From: Caryophanales bacterium
GTDB taxonomy: Bacteria; Bacillota_I; Bacilli_A; RF39; UBA660
Direction: 5' to 3'
DNA: 52,143 nt
Assembly: GCA_016291895.1 (NCBI GenBank)
Contig: JAEEZO010000021.1
Coordinates: 1 to 52,143 of the forward strand
The notes under the pieces are model-generated. The model was given only the letters and a program-made list of their open reading frames with translations, searched no databases and was not told the DNA's origin. Below are positions 8,387-17,896 of this stretch, in pieces. The position numbers and the translations under genes are program-made. Position 1 is the first letter of the stretch; the number at the start of each line of letters is the position of its first letter.

Positions 8387-8983
8387 TTATCTAGTAATGG
8401 CAGCTGTTTTTTCATTCATGTGATCTAAGTGATTATTATTTTCTTGATAATTATTAATTAATATAAGATTTATATTACCAATACTTGATTTTAGTTTCTC
8501 CATAAAACGATTATATATAATCTCTTTAATTAGTTTTTCTAATCTCTCTTTAGAGAAATCATCAAAACCAATAGAAACATCATTTATTAAACTATCAGCT
8601 TCTTTTAAATATAATTCTTGAATATTTGTAATTAAAGAACTTGAAATCATTTCTAATTGATTAACATATTGCATAAAATCATTGTTAACAACAACTCCTT
8701 CTAATGTTGTTTTATTTGTATCTATATCTTTAAAAAGAGCATCTTTTAACAGAATAAAAAATTTTCTTATTCTATTACTAATTTCGTCACGAGATAAAGT
8801 ATTATCACATTCAATAGATATCTCATAGGTACGATTATCTAATTCTTTAAAAAATAAAATTATTAAATTTTCAATAACAATTTTTAAGTTTTCATAGTTC
8901 TGATCTAAATCTTTGAGAAGTTTGTTGATGTATATTTCTTGATTCTTTTTGGCAAGTTCTTTACTTACTTCTTCTTCACTCAT
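8387..8983 (-). CDS. Hypothetical helical protein, 198 aa
   Basis: I do not recognise this family. The protein is 198 residues, charged and predicted almost entirely helical, with no membrane segment, signal peptide, cysteines in pairs or nucleotide-binding motif. A coiled-coil-like stretch covers about residues 10-60. The ATG has GGGAGGA 4-5 nt upstream and the gene has its own promoter at 9006-9035. It stands between mfd and metG. Base composition matches the neighbours, so recent transfer is not indicated. Confidence 0.7.
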   Translation of the reverse strand: MSEEEVSKELAKKNQEIYINKLLKDLDQNYENLKIVIENLIILFFKELDNRTYEISIECDNTLSRDEISNRIRKFFILLKDALFKDIDTNKTTLEGVVVNNDFMQYVNQLEMISSSLITNIQELYLKEADSLINDVSIGFDDFSKERLEKLIKEIIYNRFMEKLKSSIGNINLILINNYQENNNHLDHMNEKTAAITR

Positions 8984-9005
8984 TCATATCCTCCCTACTA
9001 TAATT

Positions 9006-9035
9006 AGAATAACAAATTAGAGAGCTTTTTGTCAA
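9006..9035 (-). promoter_or_regulatory. Promoter of the 198-aa hypothetical gene
   Basis: Minus strand -35 TTGACA (9030-9035), 18-nt spacer, -10 TATTCT (9006-9011), some 20 nt before the start codon. Confidence 0.65.
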
Positions 9036-9062
9036 TTTTTACAAATTCATTTTATATCATAA

Positions 9063-9087
9063 AAAAAGTGTAGCTTCTACACTTTTT
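9063..9087 (-). terminator. Terminator after mfd
   Basis: An 11-bp stem (AAAAAGTGTAG/CTACACTTTTT) with a 3-nt loop. It ends the long pth-mfd transcript and has T-runs on both strands. Confidence 0.8.
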
Positions 9088-9092
9088 ATTAA

Positions 9093-12000
9093 TTAAAGCA
9101 TGGTTTTAAGTAAATCTATTAAGTAATAAATGTAATGTTTCTCTAATCTTACGACCTCTAGTGTTATACTTAAACATCTATTTTTGTAACTAAACTTAAA
9201 GTACTTTGAAATATCATACGCATTCATAAATAGCTTTTCGCCATCGATTTCATTTGATTTATTAGCACTAAAGATGATTTCAACAGTAGTCTTTGTTTGA
9301 TTTACTTTTATTATATCCAAATCTTTTGCAATCTTTTCAAACCATTCTTCATACATGTATATTTCAATATCTTTATTGATTTTACCAAAACGATCTTCAA
9401 GCTCTTTTCTTACTTCCATTAGTTTATCATAAGAATCAATAGTATTAATTAAACGATGAATTTCAATCTTAATTTCGTTTTCATAAACATAATTATCATC
9501 AATATGGGTTGTAACATTAATAAGCGCTTTATTAGAATCAGCTTCTTCTTTCTCTTCTTTGTATGTTCCTTTAAGTTTTTCTACTTCTTCATTTAATATT
9601 TTTAAGTACAAGTCAACACCAATAGAATCAATAAATCCTGCTTGTTCACTACCTAGAATATCTCCAGCTCCTCTAATTGATAAATCACGGTTTGCTATTT
9701 TAAAGCCACTTCCTAAAGAAGTAAACTCTTCAATTGCTTTTAATCTCTTAACAGCATTTTCTCCTAAGACTTTACCACTCTTATACATCATATAAGCATA
9801 TGCAATCTTATCACTTCTTCCAACTCTTCCTCTAATTTGATAAAGTTGAGATAAACCAAAGTGATCAGCTTCAAGAATGATTAAAGTATTAACATTTGGA
9901 ATATCAATACCTGTTTCAATAATTGTTGTACATAATAAGATATCAGCTTCATGATTAATAAATTTAAACATGCAATCTTCTATTTGATTTTTATCCATTT
10001 GACCATGGGTAACAATTATTCTTGCTTCTGGTACTAAACTTTGAATTTCATAAGCTTTATGCTCTATTAAATCAACATGATTATAAAGAATAAAGATTTG
10101 TCCATTTCTTGCTAATTCTTTATAGATAGCATCTCTAATCAACATTTTATCTTCTTCAACAACATATGTTTGAATAGGATAACGATTTATTGGTGGTGTT
10201 AAGATAAGAGATAAACTACGAATACCAACTAAAGACATTTGTAAGGTTCTTGGTATTGGGGTTGCAGTAAGCGTTAAAACATCAATATTAGCTTTGTATT
10301 TTTTTATCTTTTCTTTATGAGCAACACCAAATCTTTGTTCTTCATCAATTACAAGTAGACCTAAATCTTTAGGTTTAATCTGATCATTAAGAATTTTATG
10401 AGTACCAATTAAGAAATCAACAGTACCTTTATTAAAATTTTCAATAATACTATTCGCTTTCTTAGTTGTTACAAATCTATTTAATAAACCAATTGTTATT
10501 GGAAAATCTTTAAAACGATCAACAGCATTATTATATTGTTGCATAGCAAGAATCGTTGTTGGACATAAATACATTACTTGTTTTCCATTCATTATAGCTT
10601 TAAAGATAGCTCTAAAAGCAACTTCTGTTTTACCAAATCCAACATCACCACATAATAGTCGATCCATTGGTTTAGATGTTTCCATTTCATCTTTAATTTG
10701 CTTAATTGCAAGTATTTGGTCTTCGGTAGGTTGGTAAACAAATTCATTCTCAAACAATTCTTGTAATTCATCATCTGGCTTATATTTGAAACCAATAGAT
10801 GCTTCACGTTTTGCATATATTTCAAGTAATTCTTTAGCTATATTATGAACTTTACTTGCAACACGCATTTTCGTCTTTTGCCATTCTGTACCAGATAAAG
10901 AATTAACTTTAGGAAGAACACCTTCCTTACCAGAGAATTTACTTATTAAATCAATTTTTTCAACAGGAATATATAATTTATCATTTCCTTTATATAAAAC
11001 CTCTAAATAGTCTTTTTTAATATCATTCATTGATAACGTTTTAACCCCATTATATATACCAATACCATGAGTATCATGAACAACAAAGTCACCAATTTCT
11101 AGTTTATTTAAATCTTTTATTTTTGATGAATATTTAAATTTGGTTTTATATTTCTTTTTAGTAACACTAATATTAAATAATTCTTTATCTGTAATAATAA
11201 TTGTATCATTATAGATAAAACCACCATTCATATCAAAATCAACAATATTTATTTTACCTTCAATAATATTATCAAAATTTGTTAAAATATACGGAATATC
11301 AATATTTCTTAAAAAACTTTTTATTTGAATCTTCTTTAAACACAAGATAATTGTTTTATTACTATTATCTCTTAAATAGCCTTCTATCGCTTCAATGTTT
11401 TCACGAAAATATGGAACTTCTTTAATCTTATAATTAACATAATCAAGATCAAAACCTGATAACAAACTATCTTTAGTTAGATAATGAATCATCGGATAAT
11501 CAAACATATCAAGATTATGCATATAATTACCTTTATAATCAGTATCTTTATTCTCTTTATATTCTTTTATTTGATCTTTAGTCTCTTTATACAAACTTCT
11601 TATTGTGGAATAATCTTTAACAAAGATGGTGAAATCATCTAAATAATCATTAATATTCACAACTGTTGTGGATAAATTTGGTAAATACTTTTGATTGTCA
11701 TAATTATTTTCATTATCTTTATCATAAATAAATTCTGTTATTGGATATATTCTTACTTCATTTACTTTCTTAATTGATGTTTGACTATCAACATCAAAGT
11801 ATCTAATAGAATCGATTTCATCACCAAAAAACTCAAATCTAATTGGATTATCTTCGCCAACAGGGAAAATATCAAGAATATAACCACGTAATGCAAAATC
11901 ACCAGTTTTAGATACAAGAGTTTCTCTAGCATAACCGATATCCACGAGTTTACTAGCTAAATCTTTTATTTCATAACTATCACCAATTTTAATATCTAAA

Positions 12001-12374
12001 ATATTTTTCTTAAATAGTTCTTTGGTAGGTAAATAGCGCAAATATCCCATTAAATGAGTTACAATAATTTTTTTATCATCATTAATTAAACTTATTAATG
12101 TTTCTATTCTTGTTACTTTAAGATCTGGTGACATTGCAATAGCCATACTTGTTAAAAAATCATCCATCGGAAAGAAAAGAACATCTTTTGTATATGTTTC
12201 TAAACTATTTAAAAGTTTATTAGCTTCAAATAAAGTTGGCGTAACAATAATGATACTTTTATTATTTTTACAAAAATAATCATAAACATAAACGCAAAAA
12301 GACTCATCGGTTAATCCCTTTAAGCCTATATTTTTTTTATTATCAATTTTAAATAGATTAGTTAGATAATCCAT
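9093..12374 (-). CDS. mfd: Transcription-repair coupling factor Mfd
   Basis: Mfd removes RNA polymerase stalled at DNA lesions and recruits UvrA. The roughly 1090-residue protein shows the N-terminal UvrB-like region, the CarD-like polymerase-interacting domain at about 425-490 (GDFVVHDTHGIGIY), and an SF2 translocase. The translocase has Walker A GDVGFGKTEV near 578, DEEQ near 676, TATPIPRTLQMSL, and motif VI QIRGRVGRSDK. The C-terminal TRCF domain follows. I chose the second of two adjacent ATGs (12374) because GGGG lies 6 nt upstream; 12386 is possible. The start overlaps the end of pth by 17 nt. Confidence 0.97.
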   Translation of the reverse strand: MDYLTNLFKIDNKKNIGLKGLTDESFCVYVYDYFCKNNKSIIIVTPTLFEANKLLNSLETYTKDVLFFPMDDFLTSMAIAMSPDLKVTRIETLISLINDDKKIIVTHLMGYLRYLPTKELFKKNILDIKIGDSYEIKDLASKLVDIGYARETLVSKTGDFALRGYILDIFPVGEDNPIRFEFFGDEIDSIRYFDVDSQTSIKKVNEVRIYPITEFIYDKDNENNYDNQKYLPNLSTTVVNINDYLDDFTIFVKDYSTIRSLYKETKDQIKEYKENKDTDYKGNYMHNLDMFDYPMIHYLTKDSLLSGFDLDYVNYKIKEVPYFRENIEAIEGYLRDNSNKTIILCLKKIQIKSFLRNIDIPYILTNFDNIIEGKINIVDFDMNGGFIYNDTIIITDKELFNISVTKKKYKTKFKYSSKIKDLNKLEIGDFVVHDTHGIGIYNGVKTLSMNDIKKDYLEVLYKGNDKLYIPVEKIDLISKFSGKEGVLPKVNSLSGTEWQKTKMRVASKVHNIAKELLEIYAKREASIGFKYKPDDELQELFENEFVYQPTEDQILAIKQIKDEMETSKPMDRLLCGDVGFGKTEVAFRAIFKAIMNGKQVMYLCPTTILAMQQYNNAVDRFKDFPITIGLLNRFVTTKKANSIIENFNKGTVDFLIGTHKILNDQIKPKDLGLLVIDEEQRFGVAHKEKIKKYKANIDVLTLTATPIPRTLQMSLVGIRSLSLILTPPINRYPIQTYVVEEDKMLIRDAIYKELARNGQIFILYNHVDLIEHKAYEIQSLVPEARIIVTHGQMDKNQIEDCMFKFINHEADILLCTTIIETGIDIPNVNTLIILEADHFGLSQLYQIRGRVGRSDKIAYAYMMYKSGKVLGENAVKRLKAIEEFTSLGSGFKIANRDLSIRGAGDILGSEQAGFIDSIGVDLYLKILNEEVEKLKGTYKEEKEEADSNKALINVTTHIDDNYVYENEIKIEIHRLINTIDSYDKLMEVRKELEDRFGKINKDIEIYMYEEWFEKIAKDLDIIKVNQTKTTVEIIFSANKSNEIDGEKLFMNAYDISKYFKFSYKNRCLSITLEVVRLEKHYIYYLIDLLKTML

Positions 12375-12936
12375 CATAAACCCCATTATATCTACTCATT
12401 AAATCATTAAAATCATATTTAAAATAATCTTTTAAGATATCATTAGCATGATAGATAGCAAACATAATTTCTTTTAAATCATTATCTTTAAATTTACCTA
12501 AGACATAATCTTTGGTATCAATATTTTTATTATTCGCAATACCTATTTTTAAATGTTTATAGTTTTCATTACCAAGTTTATTAGTAATGTCTTTAATTCC
12601 ATTATGACCACCACTAGATCCACCAAGTTTTAACTTAATCTTACCAACAGGCATATCTAAGTCATCATGAATAACAATGATATCACTAACATCAATTTTA
12701 TAATAATCAACTACTTTACGAACAACATCACCAGATAAATTCATATATGATAATGGTTTAACAATGATTAATTGTTCATTATTAAATGTTGTCTTTAATA
12801 ATAAAGCGTTAAACTTTTCCGTAAACGTACCTAATGCATTAGCTTTAACAAAATTATCAACAACCATATAACCAACGTTATGTCTAGTATCTTCATATTC
12901 ACGTCCTGGATTACCTAAGCCCACGATTAATTTCAT
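12358..12936 (-). CDS. pth: Peptidyl-tRNA hydrolase
   Basis: Pth recycles peptidyl-tRNA released from stalled ribosomes. The 192-residue protein starts MKLIVGLGNPGREYEDTRHN, with the catalytic His in DTRHNVGY. Asn of SYMNLSG and Asp of IHDDLDMP are conserved, as is GSSGGHNGI. The ATG at 12936 has GGAG 8 nt upstream; in-frame codons three before it are less likely. It lies 5 nt past the trmN stop and overlaps mfd, matching the spoVC-mfd arrangement of Bacillus. Confidence 0.97.
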   Translation of the reverse strand: MKLIVGLGNPGREYEDTRHNVGYMVVDNFVKANALGTFTEKFNALLLKTTFNNEQLIIVKPLSYMNLSGDVVRKVVDYYKIDVSDIIVIHDDLDMPVGKIKLKLGGSSGGHNGIKDITNKLGNENYKHLKIGIANNKNIDTKDYVLGKFKDNDLKEIMFAIYHANDILKDYFKYDFNDLMSRYNGVYDGLSN

Positions 12937-12941
12937 AATCA

Positions 12942-13667
12942 TCACTCCATTTTAAATATTCTTTTTATTTCATCTTTATATGATCCATCACTATTATGAA
13001 CGTATAAAGGACTTTCAAACTTTAATCCATAAGAACCATTCTTTGTTGCTTCAATCATAAATAAATTTGAATCTTCACCTTCTTTTGGATAAATAAGTCT
13101 TATTCTTTTAGGCATAAGATTATTTCCCATTAAAAGATTAGTTATTTCAAAGAAACGCTCTGTTCTATGAACTAAATATAGCTTTCCACCATTTTTTAAT
13201 AGTTTTTTGGATAATTTAATTATTTGTTCAATATTAGTTTTAACTTCATGTCTTGCAATTATTTTATGAATATCTTCATTTTTCTTAGAATCATCAATAT
13301 TCTTAAAATATGGCGGATTACATGTAATTATATCAAAATAATCACTTTCGTAAAGATTAAATATATTATTTAAATCATCGTTAATAATCTCAATTTGCTT
13401 TTCTAAACGATTTGCTTTTATCGATTTATTAGCTAAATCACATAAATCTTTTTGGATTTCAACTCCTAAAATTTTCTTTTTAGTCTTTGTAGATAAAAGA
13501 ATTGGTATAGGGGCATTTCCTGAACACAAATCTAAAATTTTATTCACATTTTTGTTGATAACTACAAAAGACGGCAAAAGGACCGATTCAAGAGAAAACT
13601 TAAACCAGTCATCATTTTGGTAAATAACTAAATTATCATATCCAACAAGGGTATTAATACTTTCCAT
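12942..13667 (-). CDS. TrmN6/YabB-like tRNA (adenine-N6) methyltransferase
   Basis: A 241-residue SAM-dependent methyltransferase. SAM motif I is ILDLCSGNAPIPILL (about 44-58) and the adenine-N6 catalytic motif is NPPYF (about 116-120). The closest known group is YfiC/TrmN6, which methylates A37 of tRNA1(Val), and Bacillus YabB, which occupies the same neighbourhood. Substrate identity is inferred. The start overlaps the end of ricT by 14 nt. It uses one of the few UGA stops in the window. Confidence 0.88.
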   Translation of the reverse strand: MESINTLVGYDNLVIYQNDDWFKFSLESVLLPSFVVINKNVNKILDLCSGNAPIPILLSTKTKKKILGVEIQKDLCDLANKSIKANRLEKQIEIINDDLNNIFNLYESDYFDIITCNPPYFKNIDDSKKNEDIHKIIARHEVKTNIEQIIKLSKKLLKNGGKLYLVHRTERFFEITNLLMGNNLMPKRIRLIYPKEGEDSNLFMIEATKNGSYGLKFESPLYVHNSDGSYKDEIKRIFKME

Positions 13668-14445
13668 TAGATAAATCTACCTCTACTGTATTATTACCAT
13701 CATCAACATATATTTTTTGTTTTAAAACATTCATATCTACGACTTTACCAGATACAGCTTTACTTTTATAGTAATCACCGATATCAGGCATCTTTTCACG
13801 TAATTTAGTATAGACAATATCTTCGTAATTCAAACAACAAAGAAGTCTTCCACAAACACCATTAATCTTTGTTGGATTAAGAGCTAATAATTGATTCTTA
13901 GCCATATTAATTGTTACACCAGATAAATCAGTTAAAAAACTATTACAGCAAAGAACTCTTCCACATGGCCCGATACCGCCTACTTCTTTAGCTTTATCAC
14001 GAATACCAATTTGTCTTAATTCAATTCTTGTTTTATATATTTGAGCAAGTCTTTTAGCTAGCTCACGAAAATCAACTCGTTCATCTGCTAAAAAATTAAA
14101 TAATAATTGTTTTCGATCAAAGGTATAACTTGCATCAAGTAAATGCATATCAAGACCAAGTTCTTCAACTATTTCTCTACTTTTTTCAAGAGCTTTTTTA
14201 GCATCTTCAACATTAGATTTATATATTTTCTTATCTTTTTGAGTAGATATTCTTATAACATCTTTCAAAGGAAGACTAAATTCATTATTATCAATTTCTT
14301 TTACTTCTGATGAAACAAATCCATATTGCATACCTTTTTCGGTTTCAACAATAACTTCATCATCGATTTCTAATTTATAATCTAAGGCATTGAAATTATA
14401 TACTCTACCTTTTTTATTAAATGTGATTCCTACTATTCTTGGCAA
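13654..14445 (-). CDS. ricT: RicT (YaaT), PSP1-domain protein
   Basis: RicT is part of the Ric (YlbF-YmcA-YaaT) complex that guides RNase Y mRNA processing in Bacilli. The protein carries the PSP1 C-terminal domain and the two cysteine clusters of the family, GPCGRVLCC and GVCGRLLCC, which in Bacillus help hold [4Fe-4S] clusters. I propose a TTG start at 14445, just after the holB stop. AGAGGTGAT lies before it and the resulting N-terminus (LPRIVGITF, Met-initiated) matches YaaT. The ATG at 14469 has no ribosome binding site. Synteny holB-ricT-trmN matches Bacillus, except that yabA is missing. Confidence 0.92.
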   Translation of the reverse strand: MPRIVGITFNKKGRVYNFNALDYKLEIDDEVIVETEKGMQYGFVSSEVKEIDNNEFSLPLKDVIRISTQKDKKIYKSNVEDAKKALEKSREIVEELGLDMHLLDASYTFDRKQLLFNFLADERVDFRELAKRLAQIYKTRIELRQIGIRDKAKEVGGIGPCGRVLCCNSFLTDLSGVTINMAKNQLLALNPTKINGVCGRLLCCLNYEDIVYTKLREKMPDIGDYYKSKAVSGKVVDMNVLKQKIYVDDGNNTVEVDLSNGKY

Positions 14446-14446
14446 G

Positions 14447-15271
14447 TTAATCACCTCTTTCCATTTCAATTATATATCTATCTATAAGCAAATTCAAATT
14501 AATATTATTATTAACTAATCCCTTTAATTTGCTTGTAATATTTAGCATTTTAATTAATTTGTTTATATTTATTTCATCTAATGAAGAAACAAGATATTCT
14601 TCATTAAAACTATTACCATAATACTTATTAATTTGATTAGAAATAATTGTTTCAATTGCACTAAAACAATCAATATATTCTTTTCTATTTCCTTCATACT
14701 TTAAAAAGAAATCGTTAGTATAAGCAATAGTATCAACTTTATTGTGGATAAAAAATTCCAAGAACTTCTTCATATCAGATATCTTATCTAAAGCAATATT
14801 AACATCATATTTTAAGTTAATTGTCTGACAACGTGAAATAATGGTAGGAAGAACACCATCCATATTTTGAGTAAGAATAATACCAAATATATTATCTTGT
14901 GGCTCTTCAATAAATTTTAATAATTTATTAGCAAAAACAGGACGAAGTCTTTCTATTCCATAAATAACATAAACTCTATTCCCATTGTTTCTTAAGGACT
15001 TTGTTTCAAAATAATCTAATAATTCATTTAATTCATCTACTTTGATATTTAAATTATCAGGATTTAAAACAAAGAAGTCATCGAAGGAATTCTCATCAAT
15101 TAAATTAGATATTTCTTCATTTTTATATAACAATTCATCATTTGTACTAATAATAATCTTTTTAGCTAGATCTTTGGCAAAAGAAAAACTAGCATCTAAA
15201 TTATTTGAATTAATTAAATATGCATGAGAAAACTTATTAATTTTAGATAATAGTTCTTCATTATTAACCAT
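14447..15271 (-). CDS. holB: DNA polymerase III delta-prime subunit
   Basis: This clamp-loader subunit is 274 residues. The AAA+ fold is visible from HAYLINSNN at the N-terminus and ANKLLKFIEEPQDNIFGII and PTIISRCQTINL in the middle. The P-loop is degenerate, as is common for delta-prime, which acts as a stator and does not hydrolyse ATP. It acts with DnaX and HolA to load the DnaN clamp. It lies 8 nt after recR, in a chain dnaX-ybaB-recR-holB-ricT. Confidence 0.92.
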   Translation of the reverse strand: MVNNEELLSKINKFSHAYLINSNNLDASFSFAKDLAKKIIISTNDELLYKNEEISNLIDENSFDDFFVLNPDNLNIKVDELNELLDYFETKSLRNNGNRVYVIYGIERLRPVFANKLLKFIEEPQDNIFGIILTQNMDGVLPTIISRCQTINLKYDVNIALDKISDMKKFLEFFIHNKVDTIAYTNDFFLKYEGNRKEYIDCFSAIETIISNQINKYYGNSFNEEYLVSSLDEININKLIKMLNITSKLKGLVNNNINLNLLIDRYIIEMERGD

Positions 15272-15279
15272 AAAGCCTC

Positions 15280-15876
15280 CTAAGATATATTTTTACGATT
15301 ATCAAAAGCTCTTTCCAAAGTAAGAGCATCAACATAATCCATATCAGCACCCATAGGAATTCCTGATGCTAACCTAGTTACTGAAACATTCATTCCAGAT
15401 AGAATATTATTAATATATAATGCTGTCATTTCTCCCTCGATACAAGGTTTAACAGCAATAATAACTTCTTTAAACTTATTATTTTCAATTCTATCTATTA
15501 ACTTATGAAGATTGAGTTTTTCAGGTGAAATACCATCAAAAGATGATATCAAGCCAGATAAAACATGATAATACCCATGATAAAGGCCTGTTTTTTCAAT
15601 CAAAAAAATAGTTTTTGGATCTTCTACAACACATAAAGTATTAGCATCTCTTAATTTGTCATCACAAATTGAACATATATCTGTTTCTGATAAATTATTA
15701 CAAATTGAACATCTTTTAAGATTCTTTTTAATTGATAATAAACTATCAGAAATCATCTTTATTTCATCATCTTCCATATTTAATACAGAAAAAGCCAACC
15801 TTTCAGCTGTCTTTTCTCCTATACCTGGGAAATATTTAAATGATTCAATTAAATTTTTAATACTCTTTGGATACAT
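15280..15876 (-). CDS. recR: Recombination protein RecR
   Basis: RecR works with RecF and RecO to load RecA at gaps. The 198 residues contain the helix-hairpin-helix FPGIGEKTAERLAF, a four-cysteine zinc site (CSIC and CSIC, about 56-71), and a Toprim domain (LCVVEDPKTIFLIEKTG). The C-terminal Walker-B-like stretch is RLASGIPMGADMDYVDALTL. It is tightly linked to ybaB upstream (2-nt gap), as in most bacteria. Confidence 0.97.
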   Translation of the reverse strand: MYPKSIKNLIESFKYFPGIGEKTAERLAFSVLNMEDDEIKMISDSLLSIKKNLKRCSICNNLSETDICSICDDKLRDANTLCVVEDPKTIFLIEKTGLYHGYYHVLSGLISSFDGISPEKLNLHKLIDRIENNKFKEVIIAVKPCIEGEMTALYINNILSGMNVSVTRLASGIPMGADMDYVDALTLERAFDNRKNIS

Positions 15877-15878
15877 AA

Positions 15879-16175
15879 TTAAAATAATCCAGGCATTCCT
15901 TTAGTATACTTACCCATCTTTTCTTCAGTAAGTTTGTCGACTTTGTTCATAGCATCATTCGTAGCAACAAGGAACATATCTTGCAACATTTCTAAATCAT
16001 CAGCTTCAAAACCTTCTTTATCAATTTCTACACTAGTAATCTTCTTTGTACCATCCATTGTTACTTTAACTAAACCGTTCTCACCAACAAAAGAAGTCTT
16101 ATCAATTTCTTCTTTGGCTTTCATCATATCTCTTTGCATTGCTTGAGCTTGTTTTAACATTGCTTGCATATTCAT
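15879..16175 (-). CDS. YbaB/EbfC nucleoid-associated protein
   Basis: A 98-residue small DNA-binding protein of the YbaB/EbfC family, dimeric with a helical-beta fold. The N-terminal MQAMLKQAQAMQRDMMKAKE helix and the DLEMLQDMFLVATNDAMNKV segment are typical. It sits between dnaX and recR, the standard location, with AGGAG upstream of the ATG. Confidence 0.95.
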   Translation of the reverse strand: MNMQAMLKQAQAMQRDMMKAKEEIDKTSFVGENGLVKVTMDGTKKITSVEIDKEGFEADDLEMLQDMFLVATNDAMNKVDKLTEEKMGKYTKGMPGLF

Positions 16176-16187
16176 AATTAATCACTC

Positions 16188-17822
16188 CTATTCTATATCT
16201 ACTAAATCTTCACCAAATATATTAATTGCTTTGGTAACTAAATCACCTTGTGGTTTTTCAATAAGATCGCGATTTTCTTCAACAATCTCATATTTGATAC
16301 CATTTTTAATATCATTAACATATTTAGTCTTAATATTATTAAAGTCATTATTTAAAACAACGACTATTCTTATATTATCATTTGTTAATTTATTAATCAA
16401 CTCTTCACAAACACTAACACTTTTATAAATATTATCAATAATTGCACCTACATCAGTAGTAAGAATCATATAACCTTCACCAACAACCATTGGAAAAGTA
16501 TCAGATACAAGTTGAGCCATTTTACCATATTTACGAGAATTAAAATATTCAGGTAACGAATCCCAACATCTAACATATTTATCTTTAATTGTCTTATTAG
16601 CTGATGCTAAAGCATTATTGATCAAATTTGCTTTTACTTCTTCATTTATAACCCAATCATCAACTTCTTTTTTCTTTTTTTCTACTGCTTTTGGTTTTTC
16701 TGATTCTTTTTTTATTTCCCGGGAAATAATTTTATTCTCTTTTACTTCATTTTTATTTTCTTCTTCATCTAATTTTATTTCCTGGGAAATATTTTTATCC
16801 ATCATTTCTAAAAAATAGACTTGGGAAATAATGTATGGGTTAAGACTATGCTTTAATTCTTCAGATAAAGAATTAAGTTTTTTAATCAAAATAACATCTT
16901 CTTGAAGATAATCATATCTTTTATTATTAATATATGAATCAACAATAGAATCTCTAATATAAATCATTAATTGTTCAATAAAGTTATTGAAATTATAACC
17001 ATCTTGATTTATCTTAGCTAAAAGACTTAAGACGAACTGATAATCATTCTCATGAATCTTATTATATAAATTAACAATATCTTCATGAGAAACCAGATTG
17101 TTGATAGATTCAAAATCTTTTTTCGTAATTTTGCCATTAGTGAATGAATTTAATTTATCTAAGACGCCAATAGCATCTCTTAAACCACCGTTTGAGAAAT
17201 AAGCTATTTCTTTTATCGTTTCATCATCAATTTTTATTTTTTCTTCTTTCGATATAAAAGTTAATCTTTTAATTAAACTATCAATAGAAATTCTTGAGAA
17301 ATTGAAACACTGACATCTTGATACAATAGTTTCAGGAACTTCATAAAATTCTGTAGTAGCTAAGATAAAGATTACGTATGAAGGAGGTTCTTCTAAAGTT
17401 TTTAATAAAGCATTAAAAGCACTATTAGTTAGCATATGAACTTCGTCAATAATATAAACTTTATATTTCAAAACACTCGGAACAATACTGATTTTATTTT
17501 TTAATTCACGAATTTGATCAACACCATTATTACTAGCTGCATCGATTTCAATTATATCTACAGTATTATTATTACATTCAATACAATTCTCACATTCGTC
17601 ACAAACTTCATTATGTTCATCAAACTTTAAACAGTTAACAGCTTTAGCAAAAATTTTAGCCATTGATGTTTTACCAATTCCTCTTGGTCCAGCAAAAAGA
17701 TAAGCATGCGATAACTTATTATTCGAAATAGAATTAATTAAAATTTGTTTAATATTATCTTGATCAATAAAATCCTCAAAATTATGAGGTCTATATTTTC
17801 GATACAAAGCTTGATATGCCAT
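16188..17822 (-). CDS. dnaX: DNA polymerase III subunit tau/gamma
   Basis: This clamp-loader ATPase is 544 residues. Walker A is GPRGIGKTS (about 45-53), the zinc module has four Cys at about 64-84 (CDECENCIEC), and Walker B/sensor stretches are DEVHMLTNSAFNALLKTLEE and ILATTEFYEVPETIVSRCQ. A charged, Lys/Glu-rich linker at about 340-400 separates the clamp-loader core from a C-terminal domain. This linker encodes two near-identical peptides (ISREIK and ISQEIK) because the DNA contains Noc-type palindromes (see separate entries). Confidence 0.96.
   Translation of the reverse strand: MAYQALYRKYRPHNFEDFIDQDNIKQILINSISNNKLSHAYLFAGPRGIGKTSMAKIFAKAVNCLKFDEHNEVCDECENCIECNNNTVDIIEIDAASNNGVDQIRELKNKISIVPSVLKYKVYIIDEVHMLTNSAFNALLKTLEEPPSYVIFILATTEFYEVPETIVSRCQCFNFSRISIDSLIKRLTFISKEEKIKIDDETIKEIAYFSNGGLRDAIGVLDKLNSFTNGKITKKDFESINNLVSHEDIVNLYNKIHENDYQFVLSLLAKINQDGYNFNNFIEQLMIYIRDSIVDSYINNKRYDYLQEDVILIKKLNSLSEELKHSLNPYIISQVYFLEMMDKNISQEIKLDEEENKNEVKENKIISREIKKESEKPKAVEKKKKEVDDWVINEEVKANLINNALASANKTIKDKYVRCWDSLPEYFNSRKYGKMAQLVSDTFPMVVGEGYMILTTDVGAIIDNIYKSVSVCEELINKLTNDNIRIVVVLNNDFNNIKTKYVNDIKNGIKYEIVEENRDLIEKPQGDLVTKAINIFGEDLVDIE
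16713..16728. promoter_or_regulatory. Noc-binding-site palindrome in dnaX
   Basis: TATTTCCCGGGAAATA, a perfect 16-bp palindrome identical to the Bacillus Noc-binding site as I recall it. It lies in the coding region for the DnaX linker, and a noc gene is present at 35062. Confidence 0.8.
16776..16791. promoter_or_regulatory. Second Noc-type site in dnaX
   Basis: TATTTCCTGGGAAATA differs by one base from the 16-bp Noc palindrome. Its centre is 63 bp from the site at 16713-16728, close to six helical turns. A third half-site (GGGAAATA, 16823-16830) follows 39 bp further. Confidence 0.7.
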
Positions 17823-17896
17823 ATAATTCCTCCTTGAAATATTATATCTTATTTATAAAAAAATATCGACTCCTAAACAAAAAATATACATTTATT

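Noticed and set aside
15825..15840. GGGAAATA half-site in recR
   Set aside because: Only one half matches. It encodes the conserved Phe-Pro-Gly of the RecR hairpin motif, so chance is likely.
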